A stretch of 64,000 nt of DNA from Adiantum capillus-veneris. Its lineage: Eukaryota; Streptophyta; Polypodiopsida; Polypodiales; Pteridaceae. Position 1 is the first letter of the stretch, and every line of letters starts with the position of its first letter. Below the pieces are notes generated by a model. The model did no database searches. It was not told where the DNA came from and saw nothing but the letters and a program-made list of their open reading frames with translations. The stretch is taken from positions 63,751,753 through 63,815,752 of the forward strand of contig CM043959.1 of the NCBI GenBank assembly GCA_014529385.2, in the 5' to 3' direction. This document shows, piece by piece, positions 1 to 14,560 of this stretch. A program made the position numbers and the translations under genes.

Positions 1-1214
1 CACCTCAGTGTGTGTTACTTCCATTGTAGAGAATCGTGAGGAAGACTCAAGAGGCAGCAGTTGCACCGTGTGCACTGCTTTCTCCTTGCTCTGAGAAACC
101 GACCTCCCCTTGGGACAATCCTTTTTTCCATGACCTCTTCCTAAACATTGAAAACATAATTTTTCTTTCTTGGCTTTATCAAAGTCCGCAGGAGAGAGAG
201 GACCCCTGGACCCCTTGGGTTTTTTAGATGCATCTAAATTGGAAACTAGAAATTTTCTTTTATTGTGCCCATACTGAGTGTGTGTAATACCATGTATATT
301 AGCAGGCACGTGACTATTATGTGTTTTGTTTTCATCAGGATCATCATGAACATGTGCTTTCACTATGGCTTCCTCAAGTGTTTTAGGGTCCTGGGTCTTA
401 ACATACTTCTTAAGCTCGGGTGTCAGACCTCGTATGAACCCCAGTACTTGTTGGAAGGTATCTAAGCCTTCCAACTTGAGGATAACATCCCGATAGTGAG
501 AGATATATTCAAGGAGTGACGGGTATTGGCGCGTGGAACATGTGTCCCAAGCCGTTCAATTCTGATCGGCCTCGTTTGTAGAAAAAAATTCTTTGCTAAA
601 CATTGCTTCAAAAGCTGCCCAACTCTGTGGTATGATGTTCTTCTCCTTGAGAGACATCCACCATTTTTAGGCCTTGCCTTCTAGAGTTAAGATCGTTTGC
701 AAAACTCTGACTGCATCCGGAGTACGCCGTAAGGCGTGAATTCCATCCCAGTACTGAGAAAGATATTCATTGCATCCTTATTGCGGTCTCGATCTTCTCC
801 CTTAAAAATCGATGGTTTGGTGTTTTTTAACAATTCATCCACCTCTTTTACAGTGAGAGTATGCAACGTATCAGCATTTGGGCCTTGCCCTAGATTAGAT
901 GTGCCTTGCCCTTGTGTAGCAATGTGCTCATACATGTGCGTGTCAGCAGGACTCTTGGACTGCTGTTGCATTAATTGAATTACTAATGTGGATAGTTTAG
1001 TAACATTTTCATTTAAAGCTTTAAAATTTTCATCCATGACTGTCATGCGTGTCTGAAGTGCACGAAATTCTTGAATATCAAGCAATTCGTAAGTATCTTC
1101 ACCTACCGTAGCGTCGCGGGTACTCTCCTTGAGAGGATCCGGCCGCCGGGCATCATTCGTAGGATCATGCATACTTTGCTCAAAATTGAATGTCATATTG
1201 ATATCCGAATCCAT
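1..1214 (-). pseudogene. Ty3/gypsy gag polyprotein, decayed, cut by the window edge
   Basis: This is a retrotransposon capsid/nucleocapsid (gag) region, read on the minus strand from an ATG at 1214 (protein starts MDSDINMTF). The first ~175 codons are open and include an acidic, Gln-rich stretch. The frame then breaks near 690, after which the capsid-like text (KWWMSLKEKN, AFEAMFSKEF) continues in another frame with stops. A CCHC zinc knuckle of the form C-x2-C-x4-H-x4-C (CFQCLGRGHGKKDC) lies at 115-156. The LTR and primer-binding site of the same element lie upstream at 2006-2172. Family assignment rests on the knuckle and the capsid-like blocks; no protease or RT is visible before the window ends. 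Protein function is lost in this copy. Confidence 0.8.
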
Positions 1215-2005
1215 GGCAGCACAGTGTAGTGGAAATAATAGCAAGAAAAAATACATGTAGATGTAGAATGCACCACCAAGGCTAATTAAGATCAATTAGC
1301 CTTGCTATTTACGTCGATTGTCAAAATCGAAAATGATCCAAAATTTCAACCGTGCAGGTACTTGTCTTGAACACGTTGCAGCCGAATCGCGTGTGAGGGA
1401 TATTGCTTTCGACCGCAATCAATTTGAGAACTACTGTCGCCAATGAATCTGCTTAGCTTTTATCGGCGTGCTGAATTTCTGTAGCCAGCACACAGGGAAT
1501 TCGTGAAAGCCGTGTACTTGCCGGCCTCGTCTCGATTCCACTCGGATGTGCTCAAGTTTGTTTCTTACGGCGGGGTGTATATCCCTTGGGTGTGTACTCC
1601 TTGCGGGGGTGTGTATCACCCCTAAGCCTATAGTTTGAAGTCCTAAGGCCAAGGGCCTTAGGCACTTCAGTGTGAACTTGAAGCTTCAAATGGCCATAGC
1701 CGTGAGGAGCAGGTAGCACATAGGGGCTTGGAACACCGGGGGCAAACTATGCAATGCAAGATGGGCTTCGGCCCTGTGTCGAAAAGAGACCAGTAGGCCC
1801 TTGCGCCTGTGATGAGCCAGCATGCCGTCAGTTTGGTGCTCCTGCACACCCGGTGGCTCTCCTTGCCAAGCCCGCATGCCCACGGGGCTTCTTCCTCGTC
1901 GACTTCCTTAGCAAGGGGTGATCCCCACAGTCTTGGACCACGACATGCAAGGCTTTGTGTGGCTAGAAAGCACCACGCCTTCCCCTTTCCCAAAATAGGC
2001 ACTTA
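1215..2005 (-). other. Untranslated leader of the minus-strand gypsy element
   Basis: About 790 bases between the primer-binding site and the gag ATG. Short open frames on both strands here show no recognisable domain. I read it as retrotransposon leader, by position only. Confidence 0.45.
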
Positions 2006-2017
2006 GATCTGATACCA
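2006..2017 (-). other. Primer-binding site (initiator Met tRNA type)
   Basis: On the minus strand this reads TGGTATCAGATC, one base after the LTR end. The start matches the TGGTATCAGAGC-type site that many plant LTR elements use to prime on initiator methionine tRNA. Confidence 0.75.
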
Positions 2018-2018
2018 A

Positions 2019-2172
2019 TGTAAGACAAGGGAAGCTAGAGCCTCAGAGTCCACCACCCAACCAACCATTATATAGCAAAGGCCCTGGCCCTTTGCCCTAG
2101 TTGGACTCCCCTTTCCACACCGCCTAGCCCGGCCCTACCCTTGTCTAGTCTGGTCTTGTCGGTGTCCTGACA
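2019..2172 (-). repeat. 154-bp LTR (5' LTR of the minus-strand gypsy element)
   Basis: It starts TGTCAGGACA at 2172 and ends CTTACA at 2019, so it has TG...CA ends, and it is followed directly by the primer-binding site. It carries a TATA-like TATATAAT. It is clearly related along its length to the 152-bp LTR at 56013-56164 in the other orientation. The shared sequence and identical start define the ends. This is an unusually short LTR. Confidence 0.8.
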
Positions 2173-2245
2173 CACACACACACACACACACACACAGAAG
2201 GCTTGTGTGTGTGTGTTGGGTTGGGGGGGTGGGGGGGGGGGGTTC
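2173..2245. repeat. (CA)n / (GT)n / poly-G microsatellite
   Basis: Simple CA, GT and G tracts lie immediately outside the LTR end. Confidence 0.9.
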
Positions 2246-4276
2246 TCCTTATCCTTGAGGGTAACGATAAATTCAAAAATTTTCTAAAACATTTACCCTC
2301 TACAAGGGTCTTCAAGATACCAAAAAAAATTGTTTTACCCTAAATCTAGCACTCAATATCAATAAATTATGTGCATATAGAATCCATGATGTTGACTAGG
2401 CTAGCTAAGTCTTCTCCTCCTTTAAAACATTATACCAAAGAAATAAAATTTTTAATGATAGTCTAGAGTTCTTGGATCTAGCTTGAAGTAGCCTTTCACA
2501 CCTTTTCCAAATCTTTCCATGTTACTGGTTCCATCATCCACATTGTGAATGAAAATGTGATCTAAAACAACTAGTACAACTGTTAAAGCTTGTGCATACT
2601 TTTGTTGAAAAATAGCATGGGATGAACTCTTTGGAATGGATTTCCTTATGCCATAGGCCTCATAGCACTCTGTAGGTCCTTCCTAGCCTCTCCCTAGTCT
2701 TTACCTAGCATGAATGTGAACCTGTGCCCTTAAAGTTATCAAGGCTTCTTTACCCATTTGGATATAGAGTAAAAATAAATATTGGACTCTACAAAGACAA
2801 TAATCGAGCCATGTTGCATTTCGTGCATATAGATCAAGAGTATTGACCTGAAAGATAATTCTTAATATTATTTTTATCAGACATTAATGAAGTTGCCATG
2901 AAGGATAGAAGAGCATAGCAAGATACCTAGCTCTTGGTGTGGAGCTTCAATCATTGTGAAAGTAGCATAAGACTGCATGCCTCAATGAACCATGCATTGT
3001 TGTTTAGAAACAACTGACAACTCAAATACTAGCACAAGCGACGAATGATTTTAATTTATGTGTTCTTGTTTTTCGACAACTAGGGATCGGATCTTCCTAA
3101 AGATTGAATTATAGTAACAAGAGTTGTAATCTTACTTCTTTCAAGTTAAAATTTCTTCTTGTAGTGCAAATTCATGACTAAGAAGAATTGATATCGATTT
3201 GCTTGTACAAGGATGAAAAAAACAATTTGGTCACTACTATGTACTAGATAGCGGAGCATGAATTGTGCATTAGGAATGTTGGAAAGTTCACCTTGAGGCA
3301 TCTCACTTGAGTTCTAATTTGCATTCCATCAAGAGGATTGTTAGCAAACAAGCACTTGTCTTATAGACATTTGTCAAAAATCAGAAGTTCTCATTGTTTT
3401 GGGCTTTATTGATCTTGGTTGTTGAGATTATTACTGACTTCTTATTAACTCCTTATAGAAAATTATATGAACCACTAAGCTATGACACATGTAAGTTGTG
3501 ATTCTAGCATACGAAAATCTAAGGATCCATAAGATTAAAAAAGACATTGTTAATCCTAACCTCCTTTGATATACCACGTGTAGTGTAAGTGGCATCGTAT
3601 GAAAGGTAGTATAGAGTGGTACCTTAACCATAAAAAGCTACACGATTGCCAATAAGAGTTGATTATTTCATTTATCAACTCATCCCAAGATAGTACGTAG
3701 CTTGTGCATTGATATGCCTTCGTGAAGAACATGAAATCACTTGACATGGAAGAGCAAACTCATGGGGTTTGGACTTGTCTATACTTGACTAAGAGGAGCT
3801 CTCCACATTGCAAAGAGGCACTATGACAATGTGATGTAGACATTAATATTCCTGTTATGATTCACACATAAATACATACATATATAGATTGGTGGAGCTA
3901 CATGTTGGAGCAAAAGATGGTCAACCCTAAAAGCAAGGTGACATGGGTTAGAAAAAAGCTGTGCACTCTTTAGGGTGATTGACATGAAGGATCACAATTT
4001 TCACCCTAGCTGCATCCCTATGATCTCTAGACTATCGATGACTATGTGTTGCATGCATATTTGTTTGTATGTATGTAGCTACACACACTACCACGACATA
4101 GTGTTATGGTGTGTATTATATTGTCTATATAATATGTCTATGGTTTGATCTAGCGAACTGATCATTAACACGTCAAGCAAATGCCCTAACTAACTACCAT
4201 TGGCTTGCTTTTGAAGTTTTGAACCCTAATTTCAACCTCAAACGGGAAATGGTCCCTTGGCTGGACATACGTGACA
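2246..4276. other. AT-rich sequence with no gene seen
   Basis: No open frame here has a recognisable motif. The sequence is AT-rich and unstructured to the eye. The last bases hold the 3' end and probable 3' UTR of the OPR gene on the minus strand. Confidence 0.5.
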
Positions 4277-6773
<2,497 letters not shown>

Positions 6774-6856
6774 TTCTAGATTTCTCTTCCGCTCAACGAC
6801 GTTACTAGTTAGTAGTTATAATTACAGCAGAAAGTCGAAGTACTACGTCTTGTCAG

Positions 6857-6864
6857 CTATATAG
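6857..6864 (-). promoter_or_regulatory. Candidate TATA element of the OPR gene
   Basis: CTATATAG lies about 84 bases upstream of the OPR start codon on the coding strand, a plausible spacing for a short 5' UTR. Position and sequence are the only support. Confidence 0.35.
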
Positions 6865-7340
6865 ATATCTATGGAGTCATTTAGCTGCTGCGAAACAGAG
6901 CACGGCACAGACTTTAGAAGAGTCCCTGTCTTTTTTCCTAGCTTAAAATCTTATATATATGTATATACTATATTGTTGACTACGCTTTTCACATTATTCC
7001 TTACCTTTGTCCCCAGCACTACACGCACCGTCACCATGCAGCTTGTTTTTCTCTTCATGTACCTTTATGCACATGTATGTGCTTCGTCTAGGCCTATAAG
7101 TGACACGGGCTGATCCACGGCGCTCAAGGCAGCCACATGGCAGTATGAATTGGCAAGTACAAGAGTAATTAGCTTGCCCGGTTCAAACCGGTCGTCGGCA
7201 AAGAAAGAACAAGGGACCTTGTGGCGCACACACCAATTGAGCTGAAGAAGAGAGCAGCATTTTTGGACCCACCAAAAAATTGGTGAGCCCCCCCCCCCCC
7301 TTCGGCGCTCCAGGATCTCTGAAAGATTTCGGCCGGTCTG

Positions 7341-7400
7341 CCCCCACGATTTGAACCCACCACCTCCCACACTAGAGATGTCGGCTCTCCCATTAAGCTT
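7341..7400 (-). repeat. tRNA-like (SINE-type) segment
   Basis: On the minus strand GCTTAATGGGAGAGC (7384-7398) resembles a tRNA D-arm/A box, and GGTTCAAATCG (7347-7357) resembles a B box. Spacing fits a tRNA-derived SINE head. No full cloverleaf is evident. Confidence 0.4.
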
Positions 7401-7464
7401 TCGCGTGCCACTTGAAAAGAGGGTGAGAACATAGTATGATATGGCAAAAGTGTCGGGGTGCAAA

Positions 7465-7695
7465 TCATACGGTGTTCACTTGGAGATCACTTTGGAATGG
7501 TTGGGGTCACACGGTGACCATTGGGAGATCACTTTAGAACGGTTGGGGTCACACGATGATCACTTTGGAATAGGTAGGTTCACAGGGTGATCACATCTCA
7601 ATTGAAAACCACATGGGGATCACTTGATGTTCACATTGAGTTTCCTTGGGGTTCACTTCGATTGTGATCACATGACGATCACTTGGGGATTAATT
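7465..7695. repeat. Degenerate short repeats built on GATCACTT / GGTCACA
   Basis: The motifs GGTTGGGGTCACAC and GATCACTTTGGAA recur at irregular 40-60-base spacing, with many short GATCAC/GTGATC inversions. No coding signal is seen. Confidence 0.6.
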
Positions 7696-8449
7696 CATCA
7701 ATCCCACCTAACACACATGGTGTCAAATAATCCTCAAGCCCCCCCTCCCCCTTCTCTTAGAAGAACTCCGCTTCCAGGCACTTTTTCAGCACGGACTGCG
7801 AGGGTAAGACTCACGCCATTGGGTTGTGAGTCAGCTCCCTCACCACGTCAGCTACACATGTTGGATGCATTGTTGTTGCATCTTTTTATTAAAAAATCTT
7901 CTTCCATCTCGTCTGAACAGAGGAGCCAGTGGTAAAAGAAACGCATGAAAACTATTGTCGGGCTTGTTTGAACCTGGCCTTATCTCCCCATGGTGCTACT
8001 ATTCAACGTCTTGGATCCTCCCCGGCCCTCATGGGCACTCCTAATCATCGATCCCTTCAGTTATTACCTGTGTCTTTTTTGTCGATGGTGCATGGTGCGT
8101 GTGTTATACACATATATACATACACATACACATGCATAAATACATGTGCTAGACATGAACATAAAACACATATGTATACATGCCCATGCATACATACATG
8201 TGTGCAAGTAGGGGTTACCAGCTTGGGTAAAATCGATAAAATAAGAAAATCTGAGTTGATGCGAGGAGGTCAATTTAACAGGGAAAGGGTCGTGAGGGGT
8301 CCCGCTCATTGAAGCACTGGACAAACCAAGAACGGCTGCGAGACACCCGTCAAGGCAGGAGACAGACGAGCAGAGTTTGCGATTCTCAGTTGATTGTCAA
8401 GTGCACAAACCATGCTCAGGATATTTCTTTTTAATATATGGCTTACGTT
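7696..8449. other. No gene seen; one weak tRNA-like segment and CA/TA-rich tract
   Basis: At ~7921-7985 a GCCAGTGGTAAAAG stretch followed by GTTTGAACCTGG could be another SINE head. At ~8105-8200 the sequence is alternating CATA/CACA. Nothing else is supportable. Confidence 0.35.
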
Positions 8450-8615
8450 TTTCAACAGCCTCAGGTTCGACGGTGGGTTGGCTACAATAGCCATATCTGT
8501 GCGTGTTCAAATCTAACTTCTCCCTTTTAGAGAAATCAAGTGAGTGCAAAGGTTGACAAAGGCTGAGAGGGACGTAAGGATGGTCGGGAGGAATCTCTTG
8601 AAAGTCTGAATAAAA
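8450..8615 (+). repeat. SINE-like repeat, copy 1
   Basis: Contains CGGTGGGTTGG (A-box-like) then GTGTTCAAATCTAAC (B-box-like) and a tail with GGAATCTCTTGAAAG. The same order of blocks recurs at 9698-9826, which supports a dispersed tRNA-derived repeat. No poly-A or target duplication was identified. Confidence 0.45.
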
Positions 8616-8644
8616 TATCAGAGTGGAGTAGTAGAGCTCCTCAG

Positions 8645-9061
8645 CTATATCTAACACGAGCATGGGAGATGGGATCAAAGGCTCCCATCACTTTTGGGCC
8701 CGACATTAGGCGCGCGCCGTAGATCTTGTCGCAAAAGTAAACTCGGATATTTTTGTAAACTTGGGTAGCCGAGTTTACAAAAATACCCGAGTTTACTTTT
8801 ACTCGCCCCAATACTTTTGCACGTCAAAACTCCATGGAAACGTGTACATTCCACAGTGACATGCGCGGGCGTGATGGATAGACCACATGGCCCTAGATCC
8901 TAAGTTGTGCGTTCAATCCCGTGAGGCGGGGCCCGGGGGGGGGGGGAAGGCGAAGTAAACTCGAATACCCGAGTTTACATTGTCCACAAAATCCCAAGAT
9001 CTACGGTCCTCAATCATCCCACCGTAGATCCCATCTCCTCCCATGCCCGTGTGAGATATAG
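8645..9061. mobile_element. MITE-like element with ~35-bp terminal inverted repeats
   Basis: The left end (CTATATCTAACACGAGCATG from 8645) and the reverse complement of the right end (CTATATCTCACACGGGCATG to 9061) match closely for about 35 bases with a small gap. Inside is a 30-bp-arm hairpin (8733-8762 with 8771-8800, arms starting AAAAGTAAACTCGG). A tRNA-like stretch (GTGATGGATAGACC ... GCGTTCAATCCCG) lies near 8865-8925. A related partial copy lies at 16265-16400. There is no transposase; it would be non-autonomous. Confidence 0.6.
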
Positions 9062-9697
9062 GCCAAGGTAGTAGAGCCAGGATGAAGATCCTTATACATA
9101 ATGTGCAAATACACATATATGTAGATACATATACAAAGCCATTCATTACATAGAATAAACACCAAAATAAGGGTGCACTTAAAACTGTTCCGAAACTTTG
9201 GGTCTAAACTCGAAATACTCGCCTGTAGTTAAATTAAATCTTGTCAAATTTTACGAGTTTTCTTCAAAGCAAGCTTGGAATCTAGCTAGGATCTTGCAAT
9301 TTTACCTAGTGAAAATTGCACCAAACCCCCGGTTTTGTTGAACATTGGTATTGGCATACACACATGCAGAGAGGTTTCTAAGGCAAAACCCTTTTGCAAG
9401 TTTTTTTCCATGTTGTAACTTTTACTACAAGCAAAAATATATAACGATTTCAGAAAAGAAAGGAATGAAGAATCTTTGGTGATGCCACGCGAGGCCCTCG
9501 AAGCAGAGGGTGAAGTTGGGCGCGTGCAATGGAACATGCTGCAGCTTGCGTAGGCCTCTTGGGGGCAGTGGAGGGATGCGACAGGCCAAACGAGCGAGGA
9601 AGGGTGCCTTGGTGATTGGAGCTGACTGCGAAGGCCACAATGCAGATTGTTCAAGGTTTTTTTTAACATTAGAGGTTGACCTTTGCAGCATCATCAT
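9062..9697. other. No gene seen
   Basis: Short open frames on both strands lack recognisable motifs; nothing can be supported. Confidence 0.4.
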
Positions 9698-9826
9698 CTA
9701 AGCGGTGGGTTGGTTCACTAAAACCGCCACTACATCTTCCACCACGACCAGCGCATGTTCGAATCTAATCTTCCCATTTGAGAGGAAGAGTGTGAGTTCT
9801 AAGGGTGGTGGTAAGGAATCTCTGAA
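9698..9826 (+). repeat. SINE-like repeat, copy 2
   Basis: AGCGGTGGGTTGG and CATGTTCGAATCTAATC correspond to the A-box- and B-box-like blocks of the copy at 8450. The tail (GGAATCTCTGAAGT) also corresponds. Confidence 0.45.
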
Positions 9827-10749
9827 GTATGCACAAGCAATGGCCGATTTCAACCTCCAATGTCCTGATGTTTTTAGAAAAAATATTTTTCTAAACATAC
9901 ATTGATCGTCTTTGGTGACGTACCTGTTACAAAATTCAGCTAATTTCTCATATTTTACTCTATGCAATGGAAATTGTAGGAGGATTTTTTACCTTCTCTT
10001 GTGCTAATGGGTTTCTAATGGATTTCTAAACCACACAAATGTAAGTTGAGATATATTTTTTTTTCCCAAACTCACAATAGTGAGTGTATATAAACTCGCA
10101 ATCCGATGATCAGGACAACCTGGAGGTGCATTATTGGGAGGTGCATTATCGAGAGTAAAGATGGTCTGCAAAAGGTGAGATAAGTTTTTCTCAAACTCTG
10201 GCTGTCCGGTTCTACAATAGAGGAGAGGTGAACAATGAAGATGGCAACTCTTTTTTCAAAAGTAAAGTCTTTATCAAAAGGATTATAATAGTATTGTTAT
10301 AGGACACTTGTCATTCCCAAAATTTCTAAGGTCTACAAATTCTCCACATTGCACGTGATTTGAGTTTGGAGGCTTCCAACTTCTCCGAGTTATTCTTTGT
10401 CGCCAAAAAGCTGCACCTTGTTTGGCTTTTGCCCTGAATCCTGGTCATTGAAGCTTTAAGGAAAGAGGACCATTGGAAACTCCCTTGTTTGTTTGTGCCT
10501 TTCATACCTTGGTCCTTGGCACATTTTTCTTCTTCTAGATGGCATTGTAATTAGTTGGACACTCAAAGTTCTACAATTTGATTAAGAAGTTAGTCGTCGT
10601 TATCACATTTCTTTCTTCGTGGACCTCAAAATCAAACATAGAAGCACTAATAAAGAAACCACACAAATTGCTATTAAAAGGTCGTTTGTGCTTTTTTTGC
10701 AGTTTGGAATTGGACGCATCTTACTCTTTCGTCTGGCCTAAGCAAGGAA

Positions 10750-10832
<83 letters not shown>

Positions 10833-11539
10833 GTTTGTTGAAAGAGTTTTTATCATTCAACTTTTTTTTTTTAAGTATTTAATTGAGCTTGAATTACTTT
10901 AAACTTAGAAAGCTACAAAGAGCCTTGGGTATCCTTTGCACATGGTTTTCTAGGAAAAAAACATCAGAGGGGTTGACCATCATGACAAATTTTATTTGTT
11001 TAACTTGCACTATTGTTTCAAGGGAAGTGTGACATTCAGTTGTTTCTTTTTTTTTTTAATTGTGTAGTTGAGCTTGAATTGCTTAAAGCTCAAAAAATTA
11101 CACATTAGAAAGGGAATAGGATATAGGAGGGTTTCTTTATTTGGCAGTTTAAGAAAATATTTAAAATTTAATAAAGTTTTGACCAAGGGTTAGAATGGTG
11201 GGTAGACAGCTTAGACATGCTTATATAAAAATACTTTTGTTTATTTTCTTGGAGAATATATGCAGATTTTACTAGATCTGGTTGGAGTTACTCTCCTTTC
11301 AAAAGCATATTTTTAATTTTTAAATATTAAAAGTTTTCCTCTCTTGTTTCCTCTTTGTCTTCTCTTTCTTCTTGTTTCTCCCCCTCCAAAAGTTTCCCAA
11401 GCTCTGTTTCTCTCTCCAACTGATGAAAAGTGTATATCTGCAATCTTTATCCCACTCTCTCCCTAAAACGCACTGACATCTCTCTCCTTCTCTTCTCATG
11501 GTAAGACATCTTTTTGTAAAGTAGCCCACCACACACCAT
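9827..11539. other. No gene seen; contains dispersed repeat fragments
   Basis: AT-rich sequence. A block near 10905-10975 (CTTTGCACATGGTTTTC) is related to 35760-35820, and a block at 11103-11210 is related to 13308-13430 (AGAATGG, TTTTGACCAA). These look like old dispersed repeats. Confidence 0.4.
10752..10832. repeat. (GT)n followed by poly-G tract
   Basis: About 38 bases of alternating GT, a short T run, then more than 30 consecutive G. The poly-G length may be inexact in any assembly. Confidence 0.95.
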
Positions 11540-11870
11540 TCTACCTCTGCAACATCTCCTTCTAAATTTGCAACCTCTTCCTCCATAGCTACAACATCTC
11601 CTTCTAAACCTGCAACCTCTTGCTCCATTGCTACAGCGTCTCCTTGTAAACATGCAACCTCTTTCTCCATAACTACAACATCTCCTTCTAGATCTGCAAC
11701 CTCTTTCTCCATAGCTCCAACATTTCCTTCCAGATTTGTAACCTCTTTCTCCATATCTCCAACATCTTCTCTTCTAGATCTGCAACCTCTTTCTCCATAG
11801 CTCCAACATCTCATTCTAGATATGCAACTTCTATCTCCATAGCTCCAACTTCTAGGTTCCCAGTCCACTT
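11540..11870 (-). repeat. 42-bp minisatellite, open on the minus strand as coiled-coil-like 14-residue repeats
   Basis: Seven to eight copies of a 42-base unit. On the minus strand they stay open (within 11320-11874) and encode repeats of the type NLEGDVVAMEKEVA, a heptad-like alternation of hydrophobic and acidic residues. Flanking sequence does not look like a protein and there is no conserved domain. I call a repeat, with coding unproven. Confidence 0.6.
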
Positions 11871-11874
11871 TCAC

Positions 11875-14084
11875 TCCCTTCCCAAGCTTTCATCTCTCTT
11901 TCGAGTTTCATAACCTCTTTCTTGACATGCAACATCAACTTTCCTACTCTGGCTCCCTATCTCTTTTCAAAAACCTTTTCACATTTGCTGCAACATCTCC
12001 TTCTTTATTGTGTGTATGTGTGTGTCAAGTAATTTCTAGCAAGAATGTACTTGCTCATAGCTAACTGGCAAAGGATTACAATTCAATAGAGATCTACTAT
12101 ACATGGTGCCAATTTAGCAGAATGCAAGGGGTGTATGTAAGGCTTATGAAGGGTCACAAGTTTTCAATGTTGGCAAAGGATCCTACGGCAAGTGTTAGTT
12201 CCTACAAAACATGTGTGGTCAATGTATTTTTTTCATGAATAACTTATTGGAGCTCTTTTTTCTTTGACATTACAAGGATTATTTATTAATTGTCTCTTGT
12301 TTTAGCAGATTCTCCTATATTCAACAACATTGAAATCTGGTACTAGTGTCTCCAAAAAAATTATTTGAAAGCTGCTAGTCAATGGTTGGGAAACTTGACT
12401 CCAATGCATTTCAGCAATGTAGGCCACAATCTGGGTTGGTCCAAATTCAACAATGTTCAAATACTTTCTCTTGGAAGAGGTGAAGTGTTGAATGTTTATA
12501 TTGCAATCAAATTCAGCTATGGTTTTAAAAAACGCTCATTGTGTTTAGCTTCTGATATTGTAGATCTATGTGTTCAGGTTTTATCTGCAGAAGGTGTATC
12601 ACAAAAGTTAATCACGTGGAATTTCATGCCTGTAATATTTGAATAGGCAAGCCCTAGGGAAATATAATCAGTCACTTTGTGGCTCAATTGCAGACCAAGA
12701 ACCAACCAAGCCAAGATGGACATTCCAGTGTGGAACCAAATCTCAACAACCAAGAATCGGTTGAAAGTTTCTGTTAAACTTACAACTGCAAAGAAAGGTG
12801 TTGCAAATGGAAGGCAAGACGAAGGTGCCAAACGTCGGAGCAATAGAGTGGTAGTGAGAGAGAGAGCCTAACTTTTTTCTCATGTACGGAACACTTAAGT
12901 ATACAACTCATATGCTAAGCCAGTGGGCTCATGTAATCGATTAATGCAATACAACCTTTACCATCTTATTGTGTCATCTCTTTACTTGAAGTGAACTTTG
13001 TCATTGTTTTGAAGTTACTTTATGTTATCATTCAGGTTAATTGTGTGCACTTGTCTTGAAATACTATTGTTTCCCTCATTTTCTGGCCCCACAAAAAGTT
13101 GTGTCAATAACTTACCAAGTTAGCCAAGAATGTTTGTAGTTGACACATCCTTGTACATAATTGGATATCAATAGTGGTTAGTGAAAGGATGGTCACAAGG
13201 CACCATATAACAAAGGAAAGCTCATTATTTGTATTTCTAAATGAAAGATATTTAAATTTGAAATGTGAACATGAAACATATAGTTACTAATAATACAATT
13301 AGCCTTTATAGAAATTAGGAAGAGAATGGATATCGGAGGGCCTCTTATTTGGATGTTTAAGTAAGTACTTAAAACTCAATGAATTTTTGACCAAATGCTA
13401 GAATGGTCGGGTAAGTGGTGGACTTTAGGACATATGCACTAAAGTTCCTTGGATCAAGTTAGTGGCTTACACCACTCAGGTCATTATAGATTTTGATAAT
13501 ATGACCATAACTTCTATATACAATATGAAAATTTATTCATGGAAGTATACTTTTAATACGTTAAAAACATGATAAGACTTTTATTTGATTTCAAAGGACC
13601 CAAAAAATGAATGGAAAAAAAAACAAAGTATATGCAATAAGTTGCAATTTATTACTGAGCCTAAATGAGTATTGGATTCCATCAATCTTTATTGAGGTGT
13701 CGTAGAAGCTTCACAACTATACAACATACCTAAAATGGAATTTTCGAAAACGTTTGAGCCAACTTCAGAAATATCTAACCAAGATTAATGATAGTAAAAA
13801 TTCTTGTGATTTGACAAATTATTCTATTAAAGATGGACATGGAAATGCGTTAAGTATGGAGCTTGATTTACTTTTTGTAATTCTTATTTTAGAAAAACAC
13901 ATTTTTAAGACCCTATAATAAGCAAATTCCATTGTACATGAGAAAAATCACTCGCCGAAAAACTAAATCACTTGCCGAAAAACCAAAAATCAATCCCGAG
14001 TCTCGAGCTCTGCTTGAGATTGGGGTTCTCTAAAATATTCTCTTTTGTCAAAATATATTGGCCGGATTGTGGTCAAAAATTTGG
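11875..14084. other. No gene recognised
   Basis: A 93-codon plus frame at 12365-12646 and nearby short frames match no family I know. 13308-13430 repeats a block found at 11103-11210. The rest is AT-rich. Confidence 0.4.
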
Positions 14085-14560
14085 AGTTTTCCATGCGAGG
14101 CCATGTTTCGGGGGTAGATTATGGCCAGATCAGGCATCTTTGCACCAAAGAACCGCATCGGGGGTGTTTCGATACTTGAGGGGTCTGGACCAAGCTTCGT
14201 GTACGACAACACGCAAAAGCCATGTTTGACATGCAGATTATGGCCAGATCAAGCATCTTTTGCACCAAAGAACCGTGCCGGAGGGTGTTTCAGTACTCGA
14301 GGGGTCCGAACCAAGCTTCATGCACTACGACGTGGAGAAGCCCTGGTTGACCAGGGCTTCTCCACGGACCCCTCCAATACCAAAACACCCCCCGACGCGG
14401 TTTCAACTAGGGCTTCTCAACGCTATGGTGCACGAAGCTTGGTCCGGACCCCTCGAGTATCGAAACACCCCCCGATGCGGTTCTTTGGTCCGAAAGATGC
14501 CTAATATGGGGCATAATCTGCCTCCGAAACATGGCCTCGCATGGAAAAGTCCATTTTTTT
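14085..14560. mobile_element. Foldback element with perfect 16-bp central hairpin
   Basis: The centre (14331-14366) has perfect arms CGTGGAGAAGCCCTGG around TTGA. Farther out the left side (ATGCGAGGCCATGTTTCGG, GGCATCTTTGCACCAAAG, CGATACTTGAGGGGTC) is mirrored on the right side to ~14560. The left arm holds two direct copies of a ~125-base unit; the right arm has lost a piece of the inner one. No protein-coding signal, so a foldback or inverted duplication. Confidence 0.7.

Noticed and set aside
7341-7400. Possible functional tRNA gene on the minus strand
   Set aside because: D-arm and T-loop-like motifs lack a paired acceptor stem and a clear anticodon loop.
8865-8930. Possible functional tRNA gene
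   Set aside because: A- and B-box-like blocks are present but I cannot fold a full acceptor, anticodon and T arm; a SINE-type remnant is more likely.
10578-10856. Frames on both strands across the GT/poly-G tract
   Set aside because: Microsatellite translation only (runs of Val-Cys, Gly or Pro).
12365-12646. 93-codon frame as a gene
   Set aside because: No recognisable domain, no matching neighbours and AT-rich repeat surroundings; coding not supportable.
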